A stretch of 64,000 nucleotides of DNA. Source: Rhodococcus spongiicola (GTDB taxonomy: Bacteria > Actinomycetota > Actinomycetes > Mycobacteriales > Mycobacteriaceae). The stretch spans positions 124,001 through 188,000 of the forward strand of contig NZ_RKLN01000004.1 of NCBI RefSeq assembly GCF_004011835.1. Direction: 5' to 3'. The position numbers and the translations under genes were made by a program. Below the pieces are notes generated by a model that saw only the letters and a list, made by a program, of their open reading frames with translations, did not search any database and was not told where the DNA came from. Shown in pieces: positions 57,699 through 64,000 of this stretch (position 1 is the first letter of the stretch; each line of letters starts with the position of its first letter).

Positions 57699-59174
57699 TC
57701 AGCAGTCGGATGGTGGGGGTTCTCCGGCAAGCCGGGCGTCGATCCAGTCGAACGCGCCGGGAGTGCCGGTGAACGGGGCAATGATGTGCTCACCGGGTAC
57801 CTGTTGGTACACAGTGGCGACTCCGTATCCGCACTGCTCGTCGAACAGGTTGCGCGCGCCCAGTGCGGGGACCCAGAACTCCTGCCCGCCGTGGAAGATG
57901 TACAACGGGGTGCCGGACTTGAGGTCCGCCATCTTCAGTTTCGCGTAGATATCATGTGCGACAGGAGAATTCAGTGCGTTCGTGACGTTCGCGAGGGCCT
58001 CCACCGGGATGAGTAGGATGCCCAGCATGGCGAGATCGCTGATGCACTCGTCCTTCAGGGTTGAGATGAGCAGGCGTTGGCCGAGAGGGTTGATCAGCGG
58101 GAGGGTCTCGGGGTGTTCCCGCATGACCCCGAACAATGCGGCGAGAAAGTATCCGGTGGCGAGATTGCCGTTCATGGTGCGCCCGAGCATCTCGAAGTCG
58201 GCCGGCAGTCCCCCGATCGCGGCGCCGACGATGTCGTCGGCGAGTTCGGGGGCGTATGAGTCGATCTGCTTGACCGCTCCGTGCGTGGCGATCGAACCTC
58301 CCGAGTAGCCGGTCAACGCGAGCTTGCTGTCGCCGAACTCCGCCGGGTACAGGTTTCGCATGCCGCGGATAACGTCGAGGATCGCGCGTCCGGCGACGAT
58401 TGGTTCCCCGTAGGCCATCCGGGGGCCCTCGTGATCGGTGATGAGCACCGCGTAACCGCGTTGTTCTGCCTGCGTCGTGACCGGACGGAGTCGCTCGTAG
58501 GGGTTTGTCGACGGGGTGATGCCGTGCGCGAGGGTGTACGAGGGCGTGCAGGCTCGTCCGAGTCCGTTGATCGGCACGTTGTTCACCACGACGGGCCGGG
58601 GACCGGGACCGGGCCACGGAGCGGCGGGGACGACGAGCGTAGCGGTCGCGAACGATGGCTCGTCGGCCGCGTCGGTGGTCCTCACTTTGAACTGTCGGAC
58701 CTCACGTACCGGTTGACTCAGGAGCTGCCGGGCGACCGGCGTCACGTCGCGGGTCTCGATGACCTCGCCGTTTTCCATCGCGTCCAAGCCGGGCGGGTAC
58801 TCGTCGAAGAAGGGTTCACCCAGCGGGGAGGGCATCATCTCCGCGCGGAGTGTCTCGAGTCCCGGTGGGTCGAGATCAGGCTCCGAGAACATCGAGCCGA
58901 CCACGCTCGGCATCCAGGAGCCGAACGGCGACCTGGCGTACGACCCTGTCCCTAGTGAGCCGGTGACGGATGTGGTGCCGTTCGACGCGGTGCCGTCCGA
59001 GCCGGTGCCGTCGGTCCAGGACCCGGTGCCGACCGAACCCTGTCCACCGGCGCTGCCGCTCGACTGGGCCGCAGCCGTACCCGTCGAGCCACCCCCGATC
59101 ATCAAGGTCACCGCGAGCACGGTGACGACCGTTCTGTCCCGGAATCCCCCCCGATGTCCTGGCATGCGCGGCAC
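57699..59174 (-). CDS. secreted lipase of the LIP family
   Basis: A 491-residue exported hydrolase. Signal peptide (TVVTVLAVTLMIGGGSTGTAAA) is followed by about 60 residues of Gly/Ser/Thr-rich low complexity (SVGTGSWTDGTGSDGTASNG). The alpha/beta-hydrolase core has the nucleophile elbow GYSGGS near residue 300 and a catalytic His candidate in PGEHIIAPF; several Cys may form disulfides (GRACTPS, LKDECIS, DEQCGYG, C-terminal PSDC). This matches the secretory lipase family (PF03583) that is abundant in mycolic-acid bacteria. Probably acts on lipids outside the cell. Monocistronic. Confidence 0.88.
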   Translation of the reverse strand: MPRMPGHRGGFRDRTVVTVLAVTLMIGGGSTGTAAAQSSGSAGGQGSVGTGSWTDGTGSDGTASNGTTSVTGSLGTGSYARSPFGSWMPSVVGSMFSEPDLDPPGLETLRAEMMPSPLGEPFFDEYPPGLDAMENGEVIETRDVTPVARQLLSQPVREVRQFKVRTTDAADEPSFATATLVVPAAPWPGPGPRPVVVNNVPINGLGRACTPSYTLAHGITPSTNPYERLRPVTTQAEQRGYAVLITDHEGPRMAYGEPIVAGRAILDVIRGMRNLYPAEFGDSKLALTGYSGGSIATHGAVKQIDSYAPELADDIVGAAIGGLPADFEMLGRTMNGNLATGYFLAALFGVMREHPETLPLINPLGQRLLISTLKDECISDLAMLGILLIPVEALANVTNALNSPVAHDIYAKLKMADLKSGTPLYIFHGGQEFWVPALGARNLFDEQCGYGVATVYQQVPGEHIIAPFTGTPGAFDWIDARLAGEPPPSDC

Positions 59175-59251
59175 GCTAGCACCGCCAAGGGGCTGAACAG
59201 CGGGCTTAGGCGGATTGTCTGGAGTGTCCGCGAGTCGCGGATCGTGGCCGT

Positions 59252-59321
59252 CCAGTCACATCCGGCCTGTCACGTCCGGCCAGTCACATCCGGCCAGTCA
59301 CATCCGGCCAGTCACTTCCGA
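59252..59321. repeat. five tandem copies of a 14-bp unit
   Basis: CCAGTCACATCCGG in five copies with one to three changes in copies 2 and 5. The last copy contains the stop codon of the SDR gene, so the repeat sits exactly at the gene's 3' end. Confidence 0.88.
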
Positions 59322-60001
59322 CGAGGTATCGGCCGCAACACGATTTCGGTGGGATGCGCATCAAGAGGCGTTTCGACGGCGCCCCGGACCGCGCGCGCCA
59401 CTGTCTGCGGAGTGAGGAACCGGTCGGCGTCGTAGTCATCGCCCTCGGTGGCGACGAGCGCGCGCTGCATGTCGGTGTCGATCCGTCCCGGGTGGATCGA
59501 CGTCACCCGCAGTGTCGGCTCCTCGAGCCGCAGGACGTCACCGAACGCGCGCAAGGCGAACTTGCTCGCCGCATACGCACCCCAGTCTGCGTTGACGCGC
59601 AGACCCGAACCGGAGTTGATCAACACCACGTGCCCGTGCGCCGCTCGCAGCGCGGGCAGCAACAGTCGGGTCAGTTCAGCGACGGCGACGACGTTGACCT
59701 CGAACATTCGGCGCCAGGTATCGACCGACGTCTCCTCGACGGTCCCCAGTTTGGCAACACCCGCGTTGTGTACCAACACGTCCAGTCGGTCGATCTCGGC
59801 GACGGCAGACTCGACGGCCGCGTAGTCGGTGAGGTCGACCGGCCATGGCGCCGCCGCCAGCTCCCCCGCGATCGGTTCGAGTGACTCGGCGCTGCGTCCG
59901 CCGAGGATCAATTGATGACTGGGGGCGAGTTCTCGGGCGATGGCGGCGCCCAGGCCGCGGCTTCCACCGGTAACAAGGGCTATCGGACGCTGAGGCGGCA
60001 T
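59312..60001 (-). CDS. short-chain dehydrogenase/reductase
   Basis: A 229-residue classical SDR. The cofactor motif is VTGGSRGLGAAIAREL, the NAG motif LVHNAGVAKL, the catalytic Ser region LINSGSGLRVN and the YxxxK motif YAASK near residue 148. Complete and of normal length. The substrate is unknown. Its first 100 bases and start codon are the source of two degraded copies found upstream between the small secreted peptide genes. Confidence 0.92.
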   Translation of the reverse strand: MPPQRPIALVTGGSRGLGAAIARELAPSHQLILGGRSAESLEPIAGELAAAPWPVDLTDYAAVESAVAEIDRLDVLVHNAGVAKLGTVEETSVDTWRRMFEVNVVAVAELTRLLLPALRAAHGHVVLINSGSGLRVNADWGAYAASKFALRAFGDVLRLEEPTLRVTSIHPGRIDTDMQRALVATEGDDYDADRFLTPQTVARAVRGAVETPLDAHPTEIVLRPIPRRK

Positions 60002-60064
60002 GCCGTCAGCGTAGACCGATGATCTTCCCGCCGGTGTCGCTCGCAGCCGGGGCGCCCGGTTCGC

Positions 60065-60337
60065 CTACAGCACTATTCCGTCGAGCAGCGGGAAGGCGAA
60101 GTCCAGTGCGCCGGCGGCCGGCAGGGAGTCGAACAGCGGAGCCTCCTCCAGGATCAACCCCTCCTCGAGCAGCAAGGCGTCGATTCCGCCACCCCCCAGG
60201 GGTTGGGTGTTGGGCATCGAGGGAGTCGATTCGAACTCGGCGGCGGATGCGGTGGCCGCACCACCTACACCGGTCGCCAGGGTGAGGGCGGCGGCGGCCG
60301 CGACCACTCGGGCGCTCTTCCTGAACTTCTGCCTCAT
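60065..60337 (-). CDS. small secreted peptide, paralogue A, 90 aa
   Basis: A 90-residue preprotein: basic start MRQKFRKSARVV, hydrophobic core AAAAALTLATGVGGAAT, signal cleavage near ASA-AEFEST. The mature peptide (about 58 residues, acidic) begins EFESTPSMPNTQP, has the core DALLLEEGLILEEAP and a hydrophobic end (FAFPLLDGIVL). No Cys. Start ATG after AAAGGTAGG. First of three tandem paralogues; nearest to the SDR gene on the same strand. Family and function not recognised. Confidence 0.82.
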   Translation of the reverse strand: MRQKFRKSARVVAAAAALTLATGVGGAATASAAEFESTPSMPNTQPLGGGGIDALLLEEGLILEEAPLFDSLPAAGALDFAFPLLDGIVL

Positions 60338-60392
60338 ATTCCTACCTTTCGATTTTTGTCAGCACTGCGTCCGATAGGGGATCAGTCCAACA

Positions 60393-60508
60393 AGGATCAA
60401 CTGGTGGCTGGGAGCGAGCTCATGGGCGACCGCGCCCAGGCCGGCTTCCACCGATGGGCAGGAATATCCGACGCTGAGGCGGCACGCCGTCAGCGTAGAC
60501 CGATGATC
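60393..60508 (-). pseudogene. remnant of the SDR gene 5' end, copy 1
   Basis: On the plus strand this matches 59904-60024 (AGGATCAA..TGG..GGGAGCGAG, then GCGCCCAGGCCGGCTTCCACC, then ACGCTGAGGCGGCACGCCG), with small deletions and substitutions that destroy the frame. It carries the start region of the SDR and the 20 bases upstream. It lies between peptide genes A and B. Confidence 0.8.
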
Positions 60509-60547
60509 AACGCCGGTGTCGCTTTTCGCCTGGGGCGCGTGTTTTGC

Positions 60548-60820
60548 CTACAGGAGCGGGAAACCGAAGTCGACGCCAACGCCGGGCCCCAAGAACAGCC
60601 CGGCACCCTCGTCGAGTATCAGCCCCTCCTCCAGTAGCAGCCCCTCCTCGAGCAGCAAGGCATCTGGTCCGCTTCGCTGCTGGGGTTGGGTGCCAGGCAC
60701 CGAGGGGGTCGATTCGAACTCGGCGGCGGATGCGGTAGCCGCACCACCTAAACCGGCTCCCAGGGTGAGGGCGGCGGCGACCGCCACCACTCGGGCGCTC
60801 TTCCTGAACTTGTGCCTCAT
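60548..60820 (-). CDS. small secreted peptide, paralogue B, 90 aa
   Basis: A 90-residue preprotein starting MRHKFRKSARVVAVAAAL, with signal cleavage near ASA-AEFEST. The mature part keeps EFESTPSVPGTQPQQ and has the extended acidic-leucine core DALLLEEGLLLEEGLILDEG, then ends GVDFGFPLL. The ATG is chosen because it aligns with the paralogues and follows a GGCAGGGAGGG-type site; a longer upstream frame is read through the leader. The leader contains a duplicated CCTGCCTTTCGATTCGT block. Confidence 0.8.
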   Translation of the reverse strand: MRHKFRKSARVVAVAAALTLGAGLGGAATASAAEFESTPSVPGTQPQQRSGPDALLLEEGLLLEEGLILDEGAGLFLGPGVGVDFGFPLL

Positions 60821-60879
60821 GGTCCCTCCCTGCCTTTCGATTCGTCCTGCCTTTCGATTCGTCAGCGCGGGCAACCAAG

Positions 60880-60994
60880 TCAAATGGTGGGTGGGATGAG
60901 TTCGGGGGCGATAGCGGGCCCAGGCCGCGACTTCCAGCGGTGGAAAGGGCTGTCCGACGCTTGGGCGGTATGCCGTCAGCGTCGACAGATGATC
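60880..60994 (-). pseudogene. remnant of the SDR gene 5' end, copy 2
   Basis: A more diverged copy of 59904-60024: GCGGGCCCAGGCCGCGACTTCCA and GACGCTTGGGCGGTATGCCG are recognisable, with indels. It lies between peptide genes B and C and is older-looking than copy 1. Confidence 0.7.
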
Positions 60995-61033
60995 AACCGA
61001 CCGATGTCGCTAGAGCCTGGGCGCCCGCTTCGC

Positions 61034-61327
61034 TTAGAGGAACATTCCGCCGAACGGCATTGCGCCGAATCCGCCGAACGGTACTGCGCCGAAGCCTCCC
61101 ATGCCACCGCCGAAGGGTGTCATCAGCAACGGACCCTCTTCGAGGAACAGCCCCTCCTCCATCAGCAAGGGATCGGGTCCACCTCGCTGCTGGGGTTGGC
61201 TGTTGGGTACCGAGGGAGTCGATTCGATCTCCGCGGCGGACGCGGTAGCGGCGCCACCTACGCCGGTCGCCAGGGCTATGGCGGCTGCTGCCGCGAGCAC
61301 CCGGACGCTCTTCGTGATCTGCCTCAT
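61034..61327 (-). CDS. small secreted peptide, paralogue C, 97 aa
   Basis: A 97-residue preprotein: MRQITKSVRVLAAAAAIAL, cleavage near ASA-AEIEST. Mature part EIESTPSVPNSQPQQ, core DPLLMEEGLFLEEGPLL, then a Gly/Phe/Met-rich tail (FGGGMGGFGAVPFGGFGAMP) that differs from the tails of A and B. Leader with CTTTCGATTCGTC shared with B. It is the most upstream of the three genes, divergent from ohrR. Confidence 0.82.
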   Translation of the reverse strand: MRQITKSVRVLAAAAAIALATGVGGAATASAAEIESTPSVPNSQPQQRGGPDPLLMEEGLFLEEGPLLMTPFGGGMGGFGAVPFGGFGAMPFGGMFL

Positions 61328-61410
61328 GGTCCTGCCTTTCGATTCGTCGTGGGCAGTCCCTTCTCAGGATGTCATCAATTCCTCAGGTTGTCACCAAACA
61401 CCGGATTACA

Positions 61411-61420
61411 TTGTGCACAA
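61411..61420. promoter_or_regulatory. candidate OhrR operator
   Basis: TTGTGCACAA, a perfect 10-bp palindrome, with a related TATTGTGG nearby, 27 bases upstream of the ohrR start and in an AT-richer stretch. Confidence 0.5.
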
Positions 61421-61446
61421 CAGTATTGTGGTCTACATTAGTTGCC

Positions 61447-61920
61447 GTGACCGACGACCTCGCTCTGGACCGGCAGGTGTGCTTCGCGCTGTACTCGGCG
61501 TCGCGCGCCACCACCGCGGTTTACCGGACCCTGCTCGCCGAGTTGGGGATCACCTACCCGCAGTACCTCGTGATGTTGGTGTTGTGGGAGCGGGACGGTC
61601 GCGGCGTCCAGGAGATCTGTGATGCGCTCGAACTCGACACTGGCACGCTGTCACCGCTGCTCAAGCGGCTCGAGGCAGCCGGGCTGATCGAGAAGCAGCG
61701 GCTCGCCACCGACGAGCGGCGGGTCACGATCCGGCTCACCGAATCGGGTGCCGCGATGCGCGCCCGGGCCTCCGATATCCCGACCCGCCTCGCGCGGGCC
61801 ACCGGGCTCGGCGCCCGGGACCTGGAGGACCTCCGTGGCGTCCTCCTGAACGTCGGTCGCAATCTCCACGAGACCGAGTCGGGCACACCATCGAACGACC
61901 ATCGAGAAGAGGCAAAATGA
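61447..61920 (+). CDS. ohrR: organic hydroperoxide sensor OhrR (MarR family)
   Basis: A 157-residue MarR protein. GTG start (VTDDLALDRQVCFALYSASRA); the N-terminal Cys12 is the peroxide-sensing residue of OhrR. The winged helix reads QEICDALELDTGTLSPLLKRLEAAGLIEKQRLATDERRVTIRLT. Oxidation of the Cys should release DNA and derepress ohr, which overlaps its stop by 4 bases. The palindrome just upstream fits autoregulation. Confidence 0.92.
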   Translation: MTDDLALDRQVCFALYSASRATTAVYRTLLAELGITYPQYLVMLVLWERDGRGVQEICDALELDTGTLSPLLKRLEAAGLIEKQRLATDERRVTIRLTESGAAMRARASDIPTRLARATGLGARDLEDLRGVLLNVGRNLHETESGTPSNDHREEAK

Positions 61921-62339
61921 ACATCCTCTACACCGCCGAAGCGCTGGCAACCGGTGAGGGCCGTAACGGCCGCGCCGCGACGTCCGACGGCCGGCTCGAC
62001 CTGGATCTTGCGATCCCGAAGGAGATGGGTGGCAGCGGCGACGGCGCCAATCCCGAGCAGCTGTTTGCAGCCGGATACGCGGCGTGCTTCCATTCCGCGC
62101 TGCAACTGGTGGCCCGCAAGGCCGGCGCCGACATCACCGATTCCGCGGTCGGGGCACGGGTTGGTATCGGCCCCAACGATTCCGGAGGTTTCGGACTGGC
62201 GGTGACGTTGGAGGTTTCGTTGCCGCACCTCGAACGCGGCGAGGCCCTCGCGCTCACTGAGAAGGCACACGAGGTGTGCCCGTACTCGAATGCCACGCGC
62301 GGCAACATCGAGGTCACCCTGACCGTCACAGACGAATAG
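61917..62339 (+). CDS. ohr: organic hydroperoxide reductase Ohr
   Basis: A 140-residue OsmC/Ohr protein with both redox Cys in the family contexts AAGYAACFHSAL and EVCPYSNATRGNI, plus the GGSGDGANPEQLFAAGYAA block with its conserved Glu/Arg environment. It reduces organic hydroperoxides using thiols. Translationally coupled to ohrR. Confidence 0.96.
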   Translation: MNILYTAEALATGEGRNGRAATSDGRLDLDLAIPKEMGGSGDGANPEQLFAAGYAACFHSALQLVARKAGADITDSAVGARVGIGPNDSGGFGLAVTLEVSLPHLERGEALALTEKAHEVCPYSNATRGNIEVTLTVTDE

Positions 62340-62369
62340 GACCGTTCCCCGCCGGCTGTGTCGGCCAAC

Positions 62370-62421
62370 CGGCCTCGCCGGCCGTGCCGGCCGATCGGCC
62401 TCGCCGGCCGTGCCGGCCGAT
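62370..62421. repeat. 26-bp GC-rich tandem repeat with hairpin potential
   Basis: Two exact copies (start CGGCCTCGCCGGCC, ending CCGGCCGAT) and partial copies on both sides between ohr and the PHP gene. GCCGGC palindromes within each unit can fold into hairpins, so it may terminate ohr transcription. Confidence 0.75.
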
Positions 62422-62445
62422 CGGCCCCGGAGGCACCATGGAGAC

Positions 62446-63471
62446 ATGGCGAATCCGGGGCCGGTCGAGGCATTGCGGGAGGTCGCGTTCTGGCTCGAAC
62501 GCGGTCGGGCCGACACGTATCGGGCGCGTGCCTACCGCCGAGCGGCGGACGTCGTCGAGGGGCTCACCGCCGAACAGCGTCAGTCGCGTCAAAGCACCGG
62601 CGGGTGGACTGCTCTTCCGGGAGTGGGTGCGAAGACCGCGGCGATCATCGAGCAGGCCATGGCCGGAGACGTCCCCGAATATCTACGGGAATTGCGCGAT
62701 GCGGCACAGCCGATCGGGTACGGCGGTGCGGTGCAACCGGCGCTGCGCGGGGACCTGCATGTGCACTCGGACTGGTCCGACGGGGGCAGCCCGATCGACG
62801 AGATGATGCGCACGGCGGCCGCACTCGGCCACGAGTACTGCGCGCTCACCGACCACTCCCCCAGGCTCACGGTCGCCAACGGTCTGTCCCCGGAGCGTCT
62901 TCGGGACCAGCTGGCGGTGGTGCACGACCTGAACCTCGAGATGGCGCCGCTGCGCATCCTCACCGGCATCGAGGTCGACATCCTCGACGACGGTGCGCTG
63001 GATCAGGGTTCGGATCTGCTGGACGAATTGGACGTGGTGGTGGCGAGTGTCCACTCGCATCTGCGAGCGGACCGCGGCGAGATGACCAGACGGATGCTCG
63101 GTGCCGTCCGAGATCCGAGGGTGAACGTGCTCGGTCACTGCACCGGCCGCCTCGTCGAGGGGAAACGCGGCACCCGCCCGGAGTCGAAGTTCGACGCCGA
63201 GCGGGTCTTCCAGGCCTGCCGGGACCATGACGTCGCGATCGAGATCAACTGCCGACCCGAACGACGTGACCCGCCCAGCCGGCTGATCGACCTGGCCGTC
63301 GACATCGGGTGCCTGTTCGCGATCGACACCGACGCGCACGCGCCCGGCCAGCTGGCCTGGCAGGGGCTCGGCTGCGAACGTGCGATCCGCTGCGGAGTCG
63401 ACGTGGACCGGGTGATCAACACGTGGCCGGTGGACGATCTGCTCGCCTTTACACGCGCATTCGCCGGGTGA
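62446..63471 (+). CDS. PHP-domain phosphoesterase with helix-hairpin-helix front
   Basis: A 341-residue protein. The N-terminal 90 residues resemble the helical front of family X polymerases (ALREVAFWLERGRADTYRARAYRRAADVV, then the HhH LPGVGAKTAAIIEQAM). The PHP domain has metal ligands in DLHVHSDWSDG, ALTDHSP, GIEVDIL, VASVHSH, LGHCTG and DTDAHAP. It corresponds to PolX without the polymerase core. Nuclease or phosphatase activity is likely. ATG start 45 bases after the GC-rich repeat. Confidence 0.88.
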   Translation: MANPGPVEALREVAFWLERGRADTYRARAYRRAADVVEGLTAEQRQSRQSTGGWTALPGVGAKTAAIIEQAMAGDVPEYLRELRDAAQPIGYGGAVQPALRGDLHVHSDWSDGGSPIDEMMRTAAALGHEYCALTDHSPRLTVANGLSPERLRDQLAVVHDLNLEMAPLRILTGIEVDILDDGALDQGSDLLDELDVVVASVHSHLRADRGEMTRRMLGAVRDPRVNVLGHCTGRLVEGKRGTRPESKFDAERVFQACRDHDVAIEINCRPERRDPPSRLIDLAVDIGCLFAIDTDAHAPGQLAWQGLGCERAIRCGVDVDRVINTWPVDDLLAFTRAFAG

Positions 63472-63487
63472 GTCGCAGAATAGGACG

Positions 63488-64000
63488 ATGATCGACCCCG
63501 GATTCACGCCGACGCAGCTCGCGGCCCGTGCCGCGTACCTGCTGCGCGGCAACGACCTGGGGACGATGACCACTGCCGCACCGCGCCTGTATCCACACAT
63601 GTGGAGCTGGGACGCAGCGTTCGTCGCCGTCGGATTGGCGCCCCTGAGCGTTGAACGCGCGGTCACCGAACTCGACACATTGCTCTCGGCGCAGTGGGAC
63701 AACGGGATGATTCCGCATATCGTCTTCGCGAACGGAGGCGACGGGTACTTCCCGGGTCCGAGCCGGTGGCGATCTCGGGAGCTGGCCGCTCACGCGCCGA
63801 TCGGCGTCGACACGTCGTGCATCACCCAGCCACCCGTGCACGCGATCGCGGTGCAGCGAATCCTCGACCACGCCCGCCGGCACGGACGCAGCACGCGGGC
63901 GGTTGCGGAGGAGTTCCTCGACCGTCGCTGGGCCGACCTCATGCGCTGGCACCGCTGGCTCGCGCACGCGCGGGACCTGGACGGAACCGGGCGCATCACG
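63488..64000 (+). CDS. ggh: glucosylglycerate hydrolase (GH63-type), 5' part
   Basis: The first 171 codons of a gene that runs off the window. ATG start (MIDPGFTPTQLAARAAYLLRG) with AGGACG upstream. The sequence LGTMTTAAPRLYPHMWSWDAAFVAVGLAPLSVERA and NGMIPHIVFANGG.DGYFPGPSRW follows the mycobacterial glucosylglycerate hydrolase, an (alpha/alpha)6-barrel enzyme that releases glucose from glucosylglycerate, a solute stored under nitrogen stress. The catalytic acid expected near residue 180 is just beyond the edge. Only 16 bases separate it from the PHP gene. Confidence 0.85.
   Translation, partial: MIDPGFTPTQLAARAAYLLRGNDLGTMTTAAPRLYPHMWSWDAAFVAVGLAPLSVERAVTELDTLLSAQWDNGMIPHIVFANGGDGYFPGPSRWRSRELAAHAPIGVDTSCITQPPVHAIAVQRILDHARRHGRSTRAVAEEFLDRRWADLMRWHRWLAHARDLDGTGRIT

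Noticed and set aside
62350-62440. Small protein gene across the GC-rich repeat after ohr
   Set aside because: Low-complexity palindromic DNA with open frames in several phases; better explained as a terminator-like repeat.

Overview
The window (about two thirds G+C, many GTG starts) is a chromosomal replication-origin region of a Corynebacteriales actinomycete. Gene order and protein sequences fit a Rhodococcus/Prescottella-type Nocardiaceae best: gyrA-gyrB-dciA-recF-gnd-dnaN-oriC-dnaA-rpmH-rnpA-yidD-yidC-jag-rsmG-parA-parB, then cwlM-trxA-trxB, the sigM/murJ block and pcnA, which is the layout known from Mycobacterium and Nocardia. The species is an inference; no rRNA is present.

Layout. 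1-1942: a 43-residue peptide gene, tRNA-Ala(TGC), a 36-residue DLW-39-like membrane peptide, tRNA-Ile(GAT) and a DUF3566 membrane protein. 1943-13124 (minus strand): gyrA, gyrB, dciA, recF, gnd, dnaN, oriC, dnaA. 13834-20985 (plus): rpmH, rnpA, yidD, yidC, jag, two identical copies of rsmG, parA, parB, with a cluster of parS sites. 21201-24649: a GNAT-like protein, the pseudo-amidase cwlM, trxA and trxB. 24650-32297: an accessory insert with five tandem genes for secreted seven-bladed YVTN beta-propellers. 32298-40793 (minus): nudix, DUF6049, murJ, sigM, and an anti-sigma factor. 40920-46044 (plus): pcnA, a TOBE/HTH regulator with modABC, and a DxDGDG-repeat protein. 46052-54609: an MFS/SDR pair under a divergent TetR gene, a DUF2892 protein behind a CsoR-type operator, YqgE, DUF6191, glutamate decarboxylase, an SBF-like transporter, DUF1648 and SdpI-like membrane proteins. 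54713-64000: leuS, a secreted lipase, an SDR with three tandem small secreted peptides, ohrR-ohr, a PHP-domain protein and the 5' part of a glucosylglycerate hydrolase gene.

How the genes work together. The core is replication initiation (dnaA, dnaN, dciA, recF, gyrase), segregation (parAB and parS) and membrane-protein/RNA housekeeping (rpmH to rsmG). CwlM and MurJ are both encoded here and belong to the regulated peptidoglycan-precursor pathway of this order; the sigM/anti-sigma pair sits next to murJ.

The most unusual parts are: (1) the five-gene beta-propeller array, in which each gene has its own leader of strictly conserved length with an invariant TTGTTAGCCT element and most have their own terminator, wedged between trxB and the sigM locus; (2) an exact 681-bp duplication of rsmG, including a parS site embedded in its start; (3) a triplet of small secreted acidic peptides whose duplication unit carried along broken 5' ends of the neighbouring SDR gene; and (4) a dense cluster of CTCGAG palindromes in oriC.
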